Positions 16,071 to 25,487 of a DNA stretch of 64,000 bases are shown piece after piece (position 1 is the first letter of the stretch; each line of letters begins with the position of its first letter). The notes beneath the pieces were generated by a model, which did not search any database, had not been told where the DNA came from, and worked only from the letters and a program-made list of their open reading frames with translations. Source of the DNA: an uncultured Clostridiaceae bacterium (GTDB lineage: Bacteria; Bacillota; Clostridia; TANB77; CAG-465); assembly GCA_947381905.1 (NCBI GenBank), contig CANCXL010000004.1:1-64000 (forward strand), in the 5' to 3' direction. A program made the position numbers and the translations under genes.

Positions 16071-17321
16071 ATGAGTATCAAAGAAAAGTCTAGTTATTGC
16101 TTAAGCTGTAAGAGCAAAAATTGCATGAAAGGATGTCCTTTATCTAATGATATAACTGATGCAATAAAGTATGTAAAAGAAGAAGAATATGAAAAAGCAT
16201 ATAATAAATTTTTAGAGACTACTGTGCTTTCAAGTATTTGTGGAAGAATATGTCCTCATACAAAACAATGTCAAGGAAGCTGTATAAGAGGAATTAAGGG
16301 AGATGCAGTAGATATAGGTTCTATAGAGTCTTTTGTTGGAGATTATGGAATACAAAATGATATTAAAATAACAAATTTTGAAGAATATAAAAAGATAGAT
16401 AAGAAAGTGGCCGTAATTGGTAGTGGACCATGTGGTATTACTTGTGCTGCAACACTTAAAAGACTTGGTGTATCTAAAGTTACACTACTTGAAAAAAAGA
16501 ACTACCTTGGTGGGTTATTAGTTCATGGAATACCAGAATTTAGATTGCCAAAAGATATAGTAGATAGTGTATATCAAAAAATAATAACAGATTTGGATAT
16601 TGAGGTAAAACTAAGGATAGAACTTGGAAAAGATATTACTATAGAGAACTTAATGAAAGAATATGATAGCATATTTTTAGCAATAGGTGCTAATACATCG
16701 TCTAAAATGGGAATACCTGGTGAAGAATTAGATGGAGTTTATGGCGGAAATGAGCTTCTAGAATATAAAAACTTTCCAGATTTTAAAAATAAAAATGTAG
16801 TTGTATCCGGTGGCGGAAATGTGGCAATGGATACTGCAAGAACTATAAAAAGACTAGGAGCAGACAAAGTATATGTTGTATATAGAAGAGCAGAAGAACA
16901 GATGCCAGCAGAAAAAATAGAAATTAAAGAGGCAAAGCTTGAAGGAATAGAATTTGTATTTTTAAATAATATTGTAAAAATTATTGGAAAAGATAAGGTT
17001 GAAAAAATAGAGTGCATAAAGACTAAACTTATTGAAAATCAAGGAGAAAGACCATATCCTGTAAATATAGAAGGATCGAATTATACTATAGATACAGATT
17101 ATGTTGTTATGGCAATAGGCTCCAAATTAGATAATGATGTTTTGACAGAGATTAAAAGAAATGACTGGGGAAAAATACAAATAGATGAAAAATATAGGAC
17201 AAATTTAAATGGAGTATATGCTGCTGGAGACCTAGCAGGAGTAAAATCTACAGTAGCTTATGCAAGTAATTCTGGAAAAGAAGCCGCAAAGAGCATATAT
17301 GAGGACTTAATAAATGGATAA
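16071..17321 (+). CDS. GltD-type FAD/NAD(P)-binding oxidoreductase with N-terminal Fe-S domain
   Basis: A 416-residue flavoprotein of the glutamate-synthase small-subunit/NfnB group. The N-terminal Fer4-like domain has C10, C13, C18, C22 and the second set CGRICPHTKQCQGSC. The FAD site is VAVIGSGPCGITCAATL, the NAD(P) site VVSGGGNVAMDTARTIKRLG with VYVVYRRAEEQMPA, and the FAD-closing motif GVYAAGDLAG. Such proteins pass electrons from NAD(P)H to a partner. No GltB, NfnA or dihydropyrimidine dehydrogenase partner is nearby. Its stop overlaps birA by 8 bp, giving a translationally coupled unit with birA and tetR next to the fatty-acid operon. A redox role in lipid metabolism is conceivable but not shown. 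Confidence 0.8.
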   Translation: MSIKEKSSYCLSCKSKNCMKGCPLSNDITDAIKYVKEEEYEKAYNKFLETTVLSSICGRICPHTKQCQGSCIRGIKGDAVDIGSIESFVGDYGIQNDIKITNFEEYKKIDKKVAVIGSGPCGITCAATLKRLGVSKVTLLEKKNYLGGLLVHGIPEFRLPKDIVDSVYQKIITDLDIEVKLRIELGKDITIENLMKEYDSIFLAIGANTSSKMGIPGEELDGVYGGNELLEYKNFPDFKNKNVVVSGGGNVAMDTARTIKRLGADKVYVVYRRAEEQMPAEKIEIKEAKLEGIEFVFLNNIVKIIGKDKVEKIECIKTKLIENQGERPYPVNIEGSNYTIDTDYVVMAIGSKLDNDVLTEIKRNDWGKIQIDEKYRTNLNGVYAAGDLAGVKSTVAYASNSGKEAAKSIYEDLING

Positions 17322-17907
17322 ATCATTAATATATAATAATTTAACAACTAAGACACTTGCAAGGAAAATTGAAGTGTATGATACTATTGATTCAACACAA
17401 ACAGAGTTAAAAAGAAGAAATGAAGTTTGTGATGGTCTTTTAATAATTGCAGAGTCACAGACAAATGGTAGTGGTACACATGGAAGAAAATGGTATACTG
17501 AAACGAAAAATAAAAATATAGCAATGAGTTTTGTATTAATTCCTAATGATAATATTGCAAAATTTGATACTTTAACAATACTTATTGCAAAATGTATTGT
17601 AAAAGCTTTTAAAAGTATATATAATATAGAATTGAAAATAAAGCATCCAAATGATATTGTATATAATAAAAAGAAAATTGGTGGAATATTAACACAAACA
17701 AGCCTTAAAGGTGAAATTGTTAGTGAAATTTTCGTTGGAATTGGTATTAATGTACTTCAGGAAGATTTTAATGATGAAATAAAGGATATAGCTTCGTCAA
17801 TATACAATGAATTTAATATAAAATGTAATAGAGAAAAAATAATTGCAGAATTTTTTAATATTTTCGAGCCAGAATATATTAAATTAATGGAGGGAACATA
17901 TGAATAG
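17314..17907 (+). CDS. birA: Biotin--[acetyl-CoA-carboxylase] ligase, catalytic domain only
   Basis: A 197-residue class I biotin protein ligase. It attaches biotin, via biotinyl-AMP, to the lysine of the carboxyl carrier protein encoded in the next operon. Visible motifs are the N-terminal DTIDSTQTELKRR, the biotin/ATP loop as GSGTHGRKWYT (the family usually has GRGRxGRxW), the lysine motif IKHPNDIVYNKKKIGGIL and GIGINV. There is no N-terminal winged-helix domain, so it cannot be a BirA-type repressor. The C-terminal SH3-like domain is also very short or absent. It overlaps its neighbours on both sides (8 bp each). Confidence 0.85.
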   Translation: MDKSLIYNNLTTKTLARKIEVYDTIDSTQTELKRRNEVCDGLLIIAESQTNGSGTHGRKWYTETKNKNIAMSFVLIPNDNIAKFDTLTILIAKCIVKAFKSIYNIELKIKHPNDIVYNKKKIGGILTQTSLKGEIVSEIFVGIGINVLQEDFNDEIKDIASSIYNEFNIKCNREKIIAEFFNIFEPEYIKLMEGTYE

Positions 17908-18466
17908 AACTAAAAGAAAAATATTTCAAACTTCAATGGATTTGTTTGCTAAAAAAGGATATGATGCAACAAGTATTGAAGAAATAACATCTATAGTAGG
18001 TATTGCTAAGGGAACATTATATTATCATTTTTCTAGTAAAGAGCAGATTCTTGAGTTTTTAATTTCAGAAGGAATGAAACTCTTAAAGCATAGTATTGAA
18101 CTGAAGGTAAGAATGGCAGATACTTTTGAAGATAAAATTAGAGCAATAATTCTTGTGGAAGTAAAAGTGGTAGATAGATATGAGAATCTAATTAATCTAA
18201 TTATGAACGAATTTTGTGGAGACAGCAAAAGAAATGAAATATGTAGAAAAAATGTGTATGAGTGTGTAGACGTTATTGAAAATATTTTAATTGAGGGAAT
18301 TAAAAATGGTGATTTAAAAGAATGTGATACAAAAGATGTGGCATTTGAAATATTTGGCACAATATGTTCTGGAGTAATGTTAAGATATAAAAATAATAAA
18401 AATATAGACATAGCACAAACCGCTAAAAAGTATAGTGACATTATATTAAACGGTATCCTTGGATAG
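17900..18466 (+). CDS. TetR-family transcriptional regulator, likely controlling the FASII operon
   Basis: A 188-residue TetR/AcrR protein. The N-terminal helix-turn-helix is typical: KRKIFQTSMDLFAKKGYDATSIEEITSIVGIAKGTLYYHFSSKEQ (split across residues 5-50). The C-terminal ligand domain is helical and specific to this lineage. It is the last gene of the gltD-like/birA unit and sits 140 bp before fabH, with a palindrome GACTG-AC-CAGTC in between. Lipid-responsive TetR regulators control fatty-acid genes in several bacteria, and no FapR or FabT gene is present here, so it is the best candidate for the FASII regulator (inference from position). Confidence 0.8.
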   Translation: MNRTKRKIFQTSMDLFAKKGYDATSIEEITSIVGIAKGTLYYHFSSKEQILEFLISEGMKLLKHSIELKVRMADTFEDKIRAIILVEVKVVDRYENLINLIMNEFCGDSKRNEICRKNVYECVDVIENILIEGIKNGDLKECDTKDVAFEIFGTICSGVMLRYKNNKNIDIAQTAKKYSDIILNGILG

Positions 18467-18484
18467 TATATATGAAAGTACAAA

Positions 18485-18521
18485 AAAGAAGATAGCAACT
18501 TAGGTTGTTATCTTCTTTTTT
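18485..18521 (+). terminator. Intrinsic terminator after tetR
   Basis: AAAGAAGATAGCAAC (18485-18499) pairs with GTTGTTATCTTCTTT (18504-18518) with one G-T pair, followed by a T-run. It insulates the FASII operon from the tetR unit. Confidence 0.85.
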
Positions 18522-18537
18522 TCTATATTATGTAGTA

Positions 18538-18549
18538 GACTGACCAGTC
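18538..18549. promoter_or_regulatory. Candidate TetR operator upstream of fabH
   Basis: GACTG-AC-CAGTC is a perfect 12-bp inverted repeat located 57 bp before fabH and just after the tetR terminator. CAGTC-containing palindromes are common TetR/AcrR operators. No strong promoter can be assigned here; AT-rich -10-like sequences occur on both sides (about 18525 and 18585). Confidence 0.55.
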
Positions 18550-18605
18550 ATATTAATGATTTTTATATTTTTTTAAGATAAACTTATTATAGGTGAAGAA
18601 GAACA

Positions 18606-19523
18606 ATGAGTATAAAAATAGTTTCTACAGGAAAATACTTACCAGAAAATATGGTAAGTAATGAAAGTTTAGAAAAAGATAGTAACCTAGAATGTGGATA
18701 TATATTTAAAAGAACGGGAATAAAGAATAGATTTTATACAAATGATGAGACAGTAGATATTCTTGCTATAAAATCTGTAGAGAATATGCTAAAGAAAAAT
18801 AAAAGTATAGATATTCATGATATAGATTTAATTGTAAGTGCATCAACCTCTTATGATAGTTTAATGCCATCGATTTCTTTTAAAATACAAAAACATTTTA
18901 AAATTGAAAATTGTATATGTTTAGACATTATGGCAGGATGTAGTGGATATATTAATGCACTAAGTGTTGCACAAAAATATATACTTTCAGGTAGTGTAAA
19001 AAAAGCCTTAGTAATCGGAGTAGAGTGTTTATCTAAAAATAAGTATAAAGATATTAAATCTAAAATGTTATTTGGAGATGGCGCTGGATGTACTCTTATT
19101 GAGTATAGTAAGATCAGTAAAATATACTTTGAGAAAATAGAAAGCTACGAGGACGAAAATGGCATATTAACTTGTACAGATAATCATGTTTTTAATATGA
19201 ATGGTAAAGAGATATATAAATTTGCTGTAACTAAAACTGTTGAAAATATAGATAAGATACTTAAAGAATCAAATATAAATAAATCAGAGATTTGCTATAT
19301 CATTCCTCATCAATCAAATATTAAGATATTAAATAAAATTTATCAAAAAACAAATATGAGAGTTTTTTCTAACATAGAGAATTATGCAAATACATTTTGT
19401 GCAAGCATTCCAATAGCACTAAACGATATGTTAGAAAATAAAGTTATAAAAGATAAAGATAAAATTATACTTTTAGGATATGGCGGTGGACTAAATCTTG
19501 GAAGTATATTAATGGAGGTGTAA
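18606..19523 (+). CDS. fabH: Beta-ketoacyl-ACP synthase III
   Basis: A 305-residue FabH, the initiating condensing enzyme of type II fatty-acid synthesis (acyl-CoA plus malonyl-ACP). The catalytic triad is visible: Cys in DIMAGCSGY, His in IPHQSNIK, Asn in ENYANTFCASIP. The C-terminal GYGGGLNLGSILM is family-typical. It is the first gene of a tightly packed operon; the next gene starts 3 bp after the stop. It lies downstream of the candidate TetR operator. Confidence 0.92.
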   Translation: MSIKIVSTGKYLPENMVSNESLEKDSNLECGYIFKRTGIKNRFYTNDETVDILAIKSVENMLKKNKSIDIHDIDLIVSASTSYDSLMPSISFKIQKHFKIENCICLDIMAGCSGYINALSVAQKYILSGSVKKALVIGVECLSKNKYKDIKSKMLFGDGAGCTLIEYSKISKIYFEKIESYEDENGILTCTDNHVFNMNGKEIYKFAVTKTVENIDKILKESNINKSEICYIIPHQSNIKILNKIYQKTNMRVFSNIENYANTFCASIPIALNDMLENKVIKDKDKIILLGYGGGLNLGSILMEV

Positions 19524-19526
19524 ACT

Positions 19527-20456
19527 ATGAAGATTGCTTTTTTATTTCCGGGTCAAGGAGCCCAAACAGTAGGAATGTGTAAAGACATATATGATAAGTA
19601 TGAAGAAGCAAGAACATTATATGAAAAAGCAAGTGAGGTCTTAGGTATAGATATAGAAAAACTTTGCTTTAGCGGTCCAGAGGAAGAACTAAATAAGACA
19701 AAAAACACACAACTTGCAATACTTGTTACTTCTCTTGCAATATGCAAAGTGCTAAAAAAATATGGCATAGAACCAGATATATGTGCAGGTCTTTCTCTTG
19801 GAGAATATACAGCTTTAATTGAAAGTGGAATTTTAAGCTTTAAAGATGGACTAAACCTTGTAAAATTTAGGGGGCAAGTAATGGAAAAGGAATCATCAGA
19901 TGAGTATATGATGGCAGCAATTATTGGTCTTGATAGTAAGGCAATTGAGAATGTGTGTAATAGTATTGATGGTTTTATAGTTCCTGCAAATTATAATTAT
20001 TCATCTCAAACAGTTGTAACTGGAAAAAGAGATGTTATAAATCATGCAGTAGACATTTTTAAAGAAAAAGGTGCAAAAAGAGTAATACCCCTTAATACAT
20101 CAGGACCTTTTCATACCGAAAAATTAGAAAATGCCAGTAACAAATTAAAAAATGAACTAGCTAAAATTAAATTTTATGATGGAAATTCTAAGGTGCTAAA
20201 AAATATAGATGCAACCGAGTATGATAAAAATAGTGATTTTGTACAGATATTATCTAAGCATATGGTAAATCCAGTTAGAATGGATAAGATAATAAAAAAA
20301 TTAGAAAAGGAAAATGTAGAATTGTATGTTGAAGTAGGCCCTGGTAAAGCGCTAGGAGGTTTTGTAAAGAAAGAATTAAAAGATGCAAAGGTTATAAGTG
20401 TTAATGATTTAAAATCATTAGATAGCTTAATAGAAATAGTAAAGGAGTGTAAATAA
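19527..20456 (+). CDS. fabD: Malonyl-CoA:ACP transacylase
   Basis: A 309-residue FabD, which transfers malonyl from CoA to ACP. It has FLFPGQGAQTVGMCKD, the nucleophile elbow CAGLSLGEYTAL (catalytic Ser), the conserved arginine in LVKFRGQVME and the histidine in NTSGPFHTEKL. Length is normal. It sits 3 bp after fabH and 2 bp before fabG, inside the FASII operon. The place between fabH/fabD where many clostridia carry acpP is empty here. Confidence 0.94.
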   Translation: MKIAFLFPGQGAQTVGMCKDIYDKYEEARTLYEKASEVLGIDIEKLCFSGPEEELNKTKNTQLAILVTSLAICKVLKKYGIEPDICAGLSLGEYTALIESGILSFKDGLNLVKFRGQVMEKESSDEYMMAAIIGLDSKAIENVCNSIDGFIVPANYNYSSQTVVTGKRDVINHAVDIFKEKGAKRVIPLNTSGPFHTEKLENASNKLKNELAKIKFYDGNSKVLKNIDATEYDKNSDFVQILSKHMVNPVRMDKIIKKLEKENVELYVEVGPGKALGGFVKKELKDAKVISVNDLKSLDSLIEIVKECK

Positions 20457-20458
20457 AA

Positions 20459-21199
20459 ATGGAAGAAAAAAAGATAGCTTTAATTACAGGTGGAGCAAGA
20501 GGAATAGGAAAACAAATAGCATTAAAATATGCGATAAATGGCTATAATATAGTTTTAAACTATGTATCAGATAGTACTGATATAAAAGCACTTGAGGAAG
20601 AATTTTCAAGTTTTGGCATTGAGGTTTTACTTGTTAAAGCAGATGTGTCAAATTATTTAGAATGTGAACAAATGGTAAAAAAGGCAATGGACAAATTTGG
20701 AAAAATTGATGTTTTAGTAAATAATGCTGGAATAACAAAAGATGGACTTATTGCTATGATGAAGGAAGAAGCCTTTGATAAAGTAATAGATATAAATCTT
20801 AAAGGTACTTTTAATGTTGTAAGAAACGTTGTACCATTTATGATAAAAAAAAGAAATGGATGTATTGTAAACATTTCATCTGTTGTGGGGGTATGTGGAA
20901 ATGCTGGACAGTCTAATTATTCTGCTTCAAAAGCAGGAATAATTGGATTTACAAAATCTCTTGCAAAAGAGCTTGCAGCAAGAAATATAAGAGTAAATGC
21001 TGTTGCACCTGGTTTTATTGATACTGATATGACAAGTGTATTAAAAGACCAAGTAAAAGATAGTATAAATGCACAAATACCATTAAAAAGGATGGGAGAA
21101 GCAAAAGAAGTTGCAAATGTAGTATATTTTTTATCATCAGACGAAAGCTCATATATAACTGGGCAAGTAATAAATGTTGATGGCGGTATGGTAATGTAG
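20459..21199 (+). CDS. fabG: 3-oxoacyl-ACP reductase
   Basis: A 246-residue short-chain dehydrogenase that reduces beta-ketoacyl-ACP with NADPH. It has the cofactor motif TGGARGIGKQIA, NNAGITKDG, catalytic Ser in NISSVVG, and YSASKAG with the Tyr-Lys pair. The C-terminal SSYITGQVINVDGGMVM is typical FabG. Position in the FASII operon makes the substrate assignment secure. Confidence 0.94.
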   Translation: MEEKKIALITGGARGIGKQIALKYAINGYNIVLNYVSDSTDIKALEEEFSSFGIEVLLVKADVSNYLECEQMVKKAMDKFGKIDVLVNNAGITKDGLIAMMKEEAFDKVIDINLKGTFNVVRNVVPFMIKKRNGCIVNISSVVGVCGNAGQSNYSASKAGIIGFTKSLAKELAARNIRVNAVAPGFIDTDMTSVLKDQVKDSINAQIPLKRMGEAKEVANVVYFLSSDESSYITGQVINVDGGMVM

Positions 21200-21209
21200 G
21201 AGGTCGAAA

Positions 21210-22448
21210 ATGGAAAATAGAGTTGTAATTACTGGTATGGGAGCAATAACTCCAATAGGAAAAAACGTAGATGAATTCTTCAAAAGCATAGTATCAGGTA
21301 AATGTGGTATAGATAATATTACTCTTTTTGATACAACAGATTTTAAAGTAAAACTTGCTTCAGAGGTAAAGGAATATAATTCAGAAAATTATTTTGATAG
21401 AAAATCTGCTAAAAGATTAGATAGATTTACTCAATTTGGAATGATTGCAGCACGTGAGGCAATAAAAGATAGTGGAATAAATGAAGAAAACACTAATCTT
21501 GAAAGAGTGGGAATAATTGTAAGTTCTGGAATTGGCGGACTTAATACAATAGAAGAGCAAAATTTAAACTTAAATACCAAAGGACCAGATAGAGTATCAC
21601 CAATGTATATACCTATGGCAATATCTAATATGGCTGCGGGAAACATTGCTATAGATTTAGGTCTTAAAGGGGAATCATCCTCAATTGTTACAGCATGTGC
21701 AAGTGGCACACATTCTTTAGGAGAAGCTTTTAGACTAATAAGACATGGATATCAAGACGCAGTTTTGGCTGGAGGATGTGAAGCTTCAATTACTCCATCA
21801 GGAATTGCAGGATTTACTACAATTAAGGCATTAAATACAACAGGAGATAAAACTCGTGCAAGCATTCCTTTTGATAAAGAAAGAGCAGGATTTGTAATGG
21901 GAGAAGGAGCTGGAGTTTTAGTTCTTGAAGAACTAGAACATGCAAAAGCAAGAGGAGCTAAAATATATGCAGAGGTTGTAGGATATGGAGCGTCTTCTGA
22001 TGCTTATCATATAACTTCTCCTGCTCCAAATGGCGAAGGCGGAAAAAGAGCGATGCTTAATGCTATAAAAGATGCAAACATTAAACCAGAAGACATCACA
22101 TATATAAATGCTCATGGTACATCAACACATTTAAATGATATGTATGAGACAGCAGCAATAAAGAGTGCTTTTGCAAATTGCTATGAAAAATTATATGTAA
22201 GTTCTACAAAAGGTCATACTGGACATTTACTTGGAGCTGCAGGAGCAATTGAGGCTATTGTTTGTGCAAAGGCAATTGAAAATGGAATCATCCCTCAAAC
22301 AATAGGATATAAACAAAAAGATGATGATTGTGATCTAAATGTTGTTCCAAATGTACCAATAAATAAAGATATCGAGTATGCAATGTCAAATTCTTTAGGA
22401 TTTGGTGGTCATAATAGCAGTATTATAATAAAGAAATATCATGAGTAA
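21210..22448 (+). CDS. fabF: Beta-ketoacyl-ACP synthase II
   Basis: A 412-residue KAS II, the elongating condensing enzyme. It has VVITGMGAITPIG at the N-terminus, the active-site cysteine in VTACASGTHSLGEAF, the first histidine in NAHGTSTHLND, the lysine in SSTKGHTGHLLGAAGAIE with the second histidine, and NSLGFGGHNSS at the C-terminus. Ribosome binding site AGGAGG lies 7 bp before ATG. Confidence 0.95.
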   Translation: MENRVVITGMGAITPIGKNVDEFFKSIVSGKCGIDNITLFDTTDFKVKLASEVKEYNSENYFDRKSAKRLDRFTQFGMIAAREAIKDSGINEENTNLERVGIIVSSGIGGLNTIEEQNLNLNTKGPDRVSPMYIPMAISNMAAGNIAIDLGLKGESSSIVTACASGTHSLGEAFRLIRHGYQDAVLAGGCEASITPSGIAGFTTIKALNTTGDKTRASIPFDKERAGFVMGEGAGVLVLEELEHAKARGAKIYAEVVGYGASSDAYHITSPAPNGEGGKRAMLNAIKDANIKPEDITYINAHGTSTHLNDMYETAAIKSAFANCYEKLYVSSTKGHTGHLLGAAGAIEAIVCAKAIENGIIPQTIGYKQKDDDCDLNVVPNVPINKDIEYAMSNSLGFGGHNSSIIIKKYHE

Positions 22449-22462
22449 AGGAGAATAAAACT

Positions 22463-22894
22463 ATGGAATATGATCAAATAAAAAAGATAATAAATGATAT
22501 GAGTGAATCTTCTCTAAATAGCTTAAATATAGAGTTTCCAGATGGCGTAAAGATAAATATAACAAAAGATAATAACGTGGCTAAAAATACTGTTTTAAAC
22601 GAATCAATCACTGCAAAAGCTATAGTACAAGCAAAGACTTCATCAAATGATGATCAAGATTTAAATATAGTAAAATCTCCGATGGTTGGAACACTATATT
22701 TAAAACCATCTCCAGATGAAAAAGAATTTGTTAAAGTTGGAGATAAAGTAAAAAAAGGTCAAGTACTATGTATAATTGAGGCTATGAAATTAATGAATGA
22801 AATAGAGTCTGAATATGATGGAGAAATTATAGAAATATGTCAGACTAATGAGGCTATGGTTGAATATGGTAAGCCATTATTTAAAATAAAGTAG
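22463..22894 (+). CDS. accB: Biotin carboxyl carrier protein of acetyl-CoA carboxylase
   Basis: A 143-residue BCCP. The N-terminal helix (YDQIKKIINDMSESSLNSL) and flexible linker precede a biotinyl domain with SPMVGTLYLKPSPDE and the biotinylation motif IEAMKLMNEIES, whose lysine is modified. It also has the BCCP thumb-like insertion region (SPDEKEFVKVGD). It is the substrate of the BirA encoded just upstream of this operon. Confidence 0.94.
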   Translation: MEYDQIKKIINDMSESSLNSLNIEFPDGVKINITKDNNVAKNTVLNESITAKAIVQAKTSSNDDQDLNIVKSPMVGTLYLKPSPDEKEFVKVGDKVKKGQVLCIIEAMKLMNEIESEYDGEIIEICQTNEAMVEYGKPLFKIK

Positions 22895-22903
22895 GAGGAA
22901 GAT

Positions 22904-23326
22904 ATGTTAGATATTAAAGAAATTATGAATATTATTCCTCAAAGAGCGCCTTTTTTAATGATAGATAGAGTTGAAGATTACGAACCTGGTAAATTTTGTA
23001 TAGCATACAAAAATGTATGTATAAATGAGCCACATTTTGCTGGTCACTTCCCAGGTGAGCCAATTATGCCTGGTGTTTTAATAGTTGAAGCATTAGCACA
23101 AGCGGGTGCTGTAGCAATATTATCTAAAGAAGAAAATAAAGGCAAAAATGCTCTTTTTGGTGGAATAGATAAAATGAAATTTAAAAAACAAGTTGTACCT
23201 GGGGATGTATTAAGACTTGAAGTAAAGATAATAAAGGAAAAAGGTCCTATTGGAATTGGAGAAGCTATAGCATATGTTGGAGATAAAATCGCTGCTAAAG
23301 GTGAACTTACTTTTGCTATAGTATAA
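22904..23326 (+). CDS. fabZ: 3-hydroxyacyl-ACP dehydratase
   Basis: A 140-residue hot-dog-fold dehydratase: [17 protein letters not shown], catalytic His in [21 protein letters not shown] with the catalytic Glu in the following helix, and [15 protein letters not shown]. FabZ-type rather than FabA by length and motifs. It lies between accB and accC, 9 and 11 bp away. Confidence 0.95.
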   Translation: MLDIKEIMNIIPQRAPFLMIDRVEDYEPGKFCIAYKNVCINEPHFAGHFPGEPIMPGVLIVEALAQAGAVAILSKEENKGKNALFGGIDKMKFKKQVVPGDVLRLEVKIIKEKGPIGIGEAIAYVGDKIAAKGELTFAIV

Positions 23327-23337
23327 GGAGAAAAGAT

Positions 23338-24681
23338 ATGTTAGAGAAAGTATTAATTGCAAATAGAGGGGAAATTGCTGTAAGAGTAATTAGAGCATGC
23401 AAAGAATTAGGTATAAAGACAGTCGCTGTATATTCTGAGGCAGATAAAGAATCAATACATGTAAAACTTGCAGACGAGTCTGTATGTATTGGACCTGCAG
23501 AATCATATAAAAGCTATTTAAATGAAAAAAATATACTTGAGGCTGCATGTCTTATGGGAGCAGATAGCATTCACCCAGGTTTTGGATTCCTATCTGAAAA
23601 TGCAAAATTTGCAAAAATGTGCGAAGAATGTAATCTTAAATTTATTGGTCCATCAAGTAGCACAATAGAGCTTATGGGAAACAAGATAAATAGTAAAAAC
23701 TTGATGATAGAAAACAATGTTTCAGTAATAAAAGGCTCAAAGGGAAAGTTAAATTCATATAAGGATGCACAAAAAATAGCAAAAGATATAGGATATCCTG
23801 TTATACTAAAAGCTTCTGCTGGTGGCGGAGGAAAGGGAATAAGGATAGTAAAGAAAGAAGAAGACTTAAAAGAGCAATTAGACTTAGTAAAAAAAGAGTC
23901 AAAAAGTTCTTTTAATGATGATACTATTTTTATGGAAAAATTTATTGAAAATCCAAGGCATGTTGAAATTCAAATTTTATCAGATAAGTATGGTAACACT
24001 ATATATCTTGGTGAAAGAGATTGTTCTGTTCAAAGAAATAATCAAAAAATGCTTGAAGAGAGTCCATCTACAATACTTGATGAAAAAATAAGAAGAGAAA
24101 TGGGAAATGCTGCTGTAAGAGCGGCAAAAGCTGCAAATTATGAAGGAGCAGGAACAGTTGAATTTCTTGTAGATAAAAATAATAATTATTATTTTATGGA
24201 AATGAATACAAGAATACAAGTAGAACATCCTGTAACAGAAATGATGACAGGCATAGATCTAGTAAAAGCACAACTAAAAATTGCATCTGAAGAGAAACTA
24301 GAAATATTACAAGAAAATATAATACCTAAAGGACATAGTATTGAATGCAGAATAAATGCAGAAAATCCGTATAAAAAATTTGTACCATCACCAGGGAAAA
24401 TAGAAAAATTAATTCTTCCTGGTGGAAATGGAACAAGAGTAGATACTGCTATGTATGAAAATTATACAATACCGCCATATTATGATTCTATGATAGCAAA
24501 GATAATAGTACATGCAGATACCAGAGACGAGGCGATATCTAAAATGAAGAGGGCACTTGAAGAATGTGTAATTGAGGGTATAGATACTAATATAAAATTT
24601 CTGTTAGAAATATTAGAAAATGAAAAGTTCAAATCTGGAAAATTTACGACATCATTAATTAAAGAGGAGTTTGATATATAA
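23338..24681 (+). CDS. accC: Biotin carboxylase subunit of acetyl-CoA carboxylase
   Basis: A 447-residue ATP-grasp enzyme that carboxylates biotin on AccB. It has VLIANRGEIAVRVIRAC, HPGFGFLSEN, the glycine-rich ATP loop KASAGGGGKGIRIV, ERDCSVQRNNQKMLEESPS and the active-site MNTRIQVEHPVTEM. Length is standard. The terminal A of its stop TAA at 24681 is shared with the ATG of accD, giving tight translational coupling. Confidence 0.95.
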   Translation: MLEKVLIANRGEIAVRVIRACKELGIKTVAVYSEADKESIHVKLADESVCIGPAESYKSYLNEKNILEAACLMGADSIHPGFGFLSENAKFAKMCEECNLKFIGPSSSTIELMGNKINSKNLMIENNVSVIKGSKGKLNSYKDAQKIAKDIGYPVILKASAGGGGKGIRIVKKEEDLKEQLDLVKKESKSSFNDDTIFMEKFIENPRHVEIQILSDKYGNTIYLGERDCSVQRNNQKMLEESPSTILDEKIRREMGNAAVRAAKAANYEGAGTVEFLVDKNNNYYFMEMNTRIQVEHPVTEMMTGIDLVKAQLKIASEEKLEILQENIIPKGHSIECRINAENPYKKFVPSPGKIEKLILPGGNGTRVDTAMYENYTIPPYYDSMIAKIIVHADTRDEAISKMKRALEECVIEGIDTNIKFLLEILENEKFKSGKFTTSLIKEEFDI

Positions 24682-25487
24682 TGGAATCAAAAGCAGATAT
24701 ACCAATTGGAAAATGGATTAAATGTCCAAAATGTAAAGAAATATTATACAAAGAAGATGTAAAGGAAAAATTTAGTATATGTCCTAAATGTAATTATTAT
24801 TTTAGACTATCTAGTAGACGTAGGATAGATCAAATAGTAGATGAAGACACATTTGAAGAGTTTAATTTAAATATTGAATCTAATGATCCATTAAATATGC
24901 CAGAATATATTAGCAAAATACAAGGATTAAGACAAAAGACTGGACTTAAAGAGGCAGTAAAATGTGGTATAGGTAAAATAGAAGGACAAGAGGCAGTAGT
25001 TTGTGCAATGGATTCAAATTTCTTTATGGGAAGTATGGGATATGTTGTGGGCGAATATATAACATATTCAATAGAGATGGCTATTAAAAAGAAATTACCA
25101 ATAGTTATATTTACAGTATCTGGTGGAGCAAGAATGCAAGAAGGAATTGTGTCCTTAATGCAAATGGCAAAAACGAGTAGTGCAGTAGCAAAGCTAAATG
25201 AGGCTGGTGTTTTATATATTTCTGTTTTAACTGACCCTACATATGGAGGAGTTACGGCAAGTTTTGCAACTCTTGCAGATGTGGTTATAGCAGAGCCTGG
25301 AGCAATGATTGGATTTGCGGGGAAAAGAGTAATAGAACAAACAATAAATGAAAATTTACCAGAAGATTTCCAATCAGCAGAATTTTTGTTTAAACATGGC
25401 TTTGTAGATAAAATTGTTAAAAGGCAAGATTTGAAACATACAATATCAGATATCATTAGATTAAGTAAAGGAGCATATCATGGATAA
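24681..25487 (+). CDS. accD: Acetyl-CoA carboxylase carboxyltransferase, beta subunit
   Basis: A 268-residue AccD. The N-terminal zinc ribbon is complete (KCPKCKEILYKEDV and ICPKCNYYFRLS, four cysteines in two CxxC pairs). The crotonase-fold core has VFTVSGGARMQEG and DPTYGGVTASFATLADV with GFAGKRVIEQT. It pairs with AccA, whose start overlaps its 3' end by 8 bp, to move the carboxyl group from biotin to acetyl-CoA. Confidence 0.95.
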   Translation: MESKADIPIGKWIKCPKCKEILYKEDVKEKFSICPKCNYYFRLSSRRRIDQIVDEDTFEEFNLNIESNDPLNMPEYISKIQGLRQKTGLKEAVKCGIGKIEGQEAVVCAMDSNFFMGSMGYVVGEYITYSIEMAIKKKLPIVIFTVSGGARMQEGIVSLMQMAKTSSAVAKLNEAGVLYISVLTDPTYGGVTASFATLADVVIAEPGAMIGFAGKRVIEQTINENLPEDFQSAEFLFKHGFVDKIVKRQDLKHTISDIIRLSKGAYHG

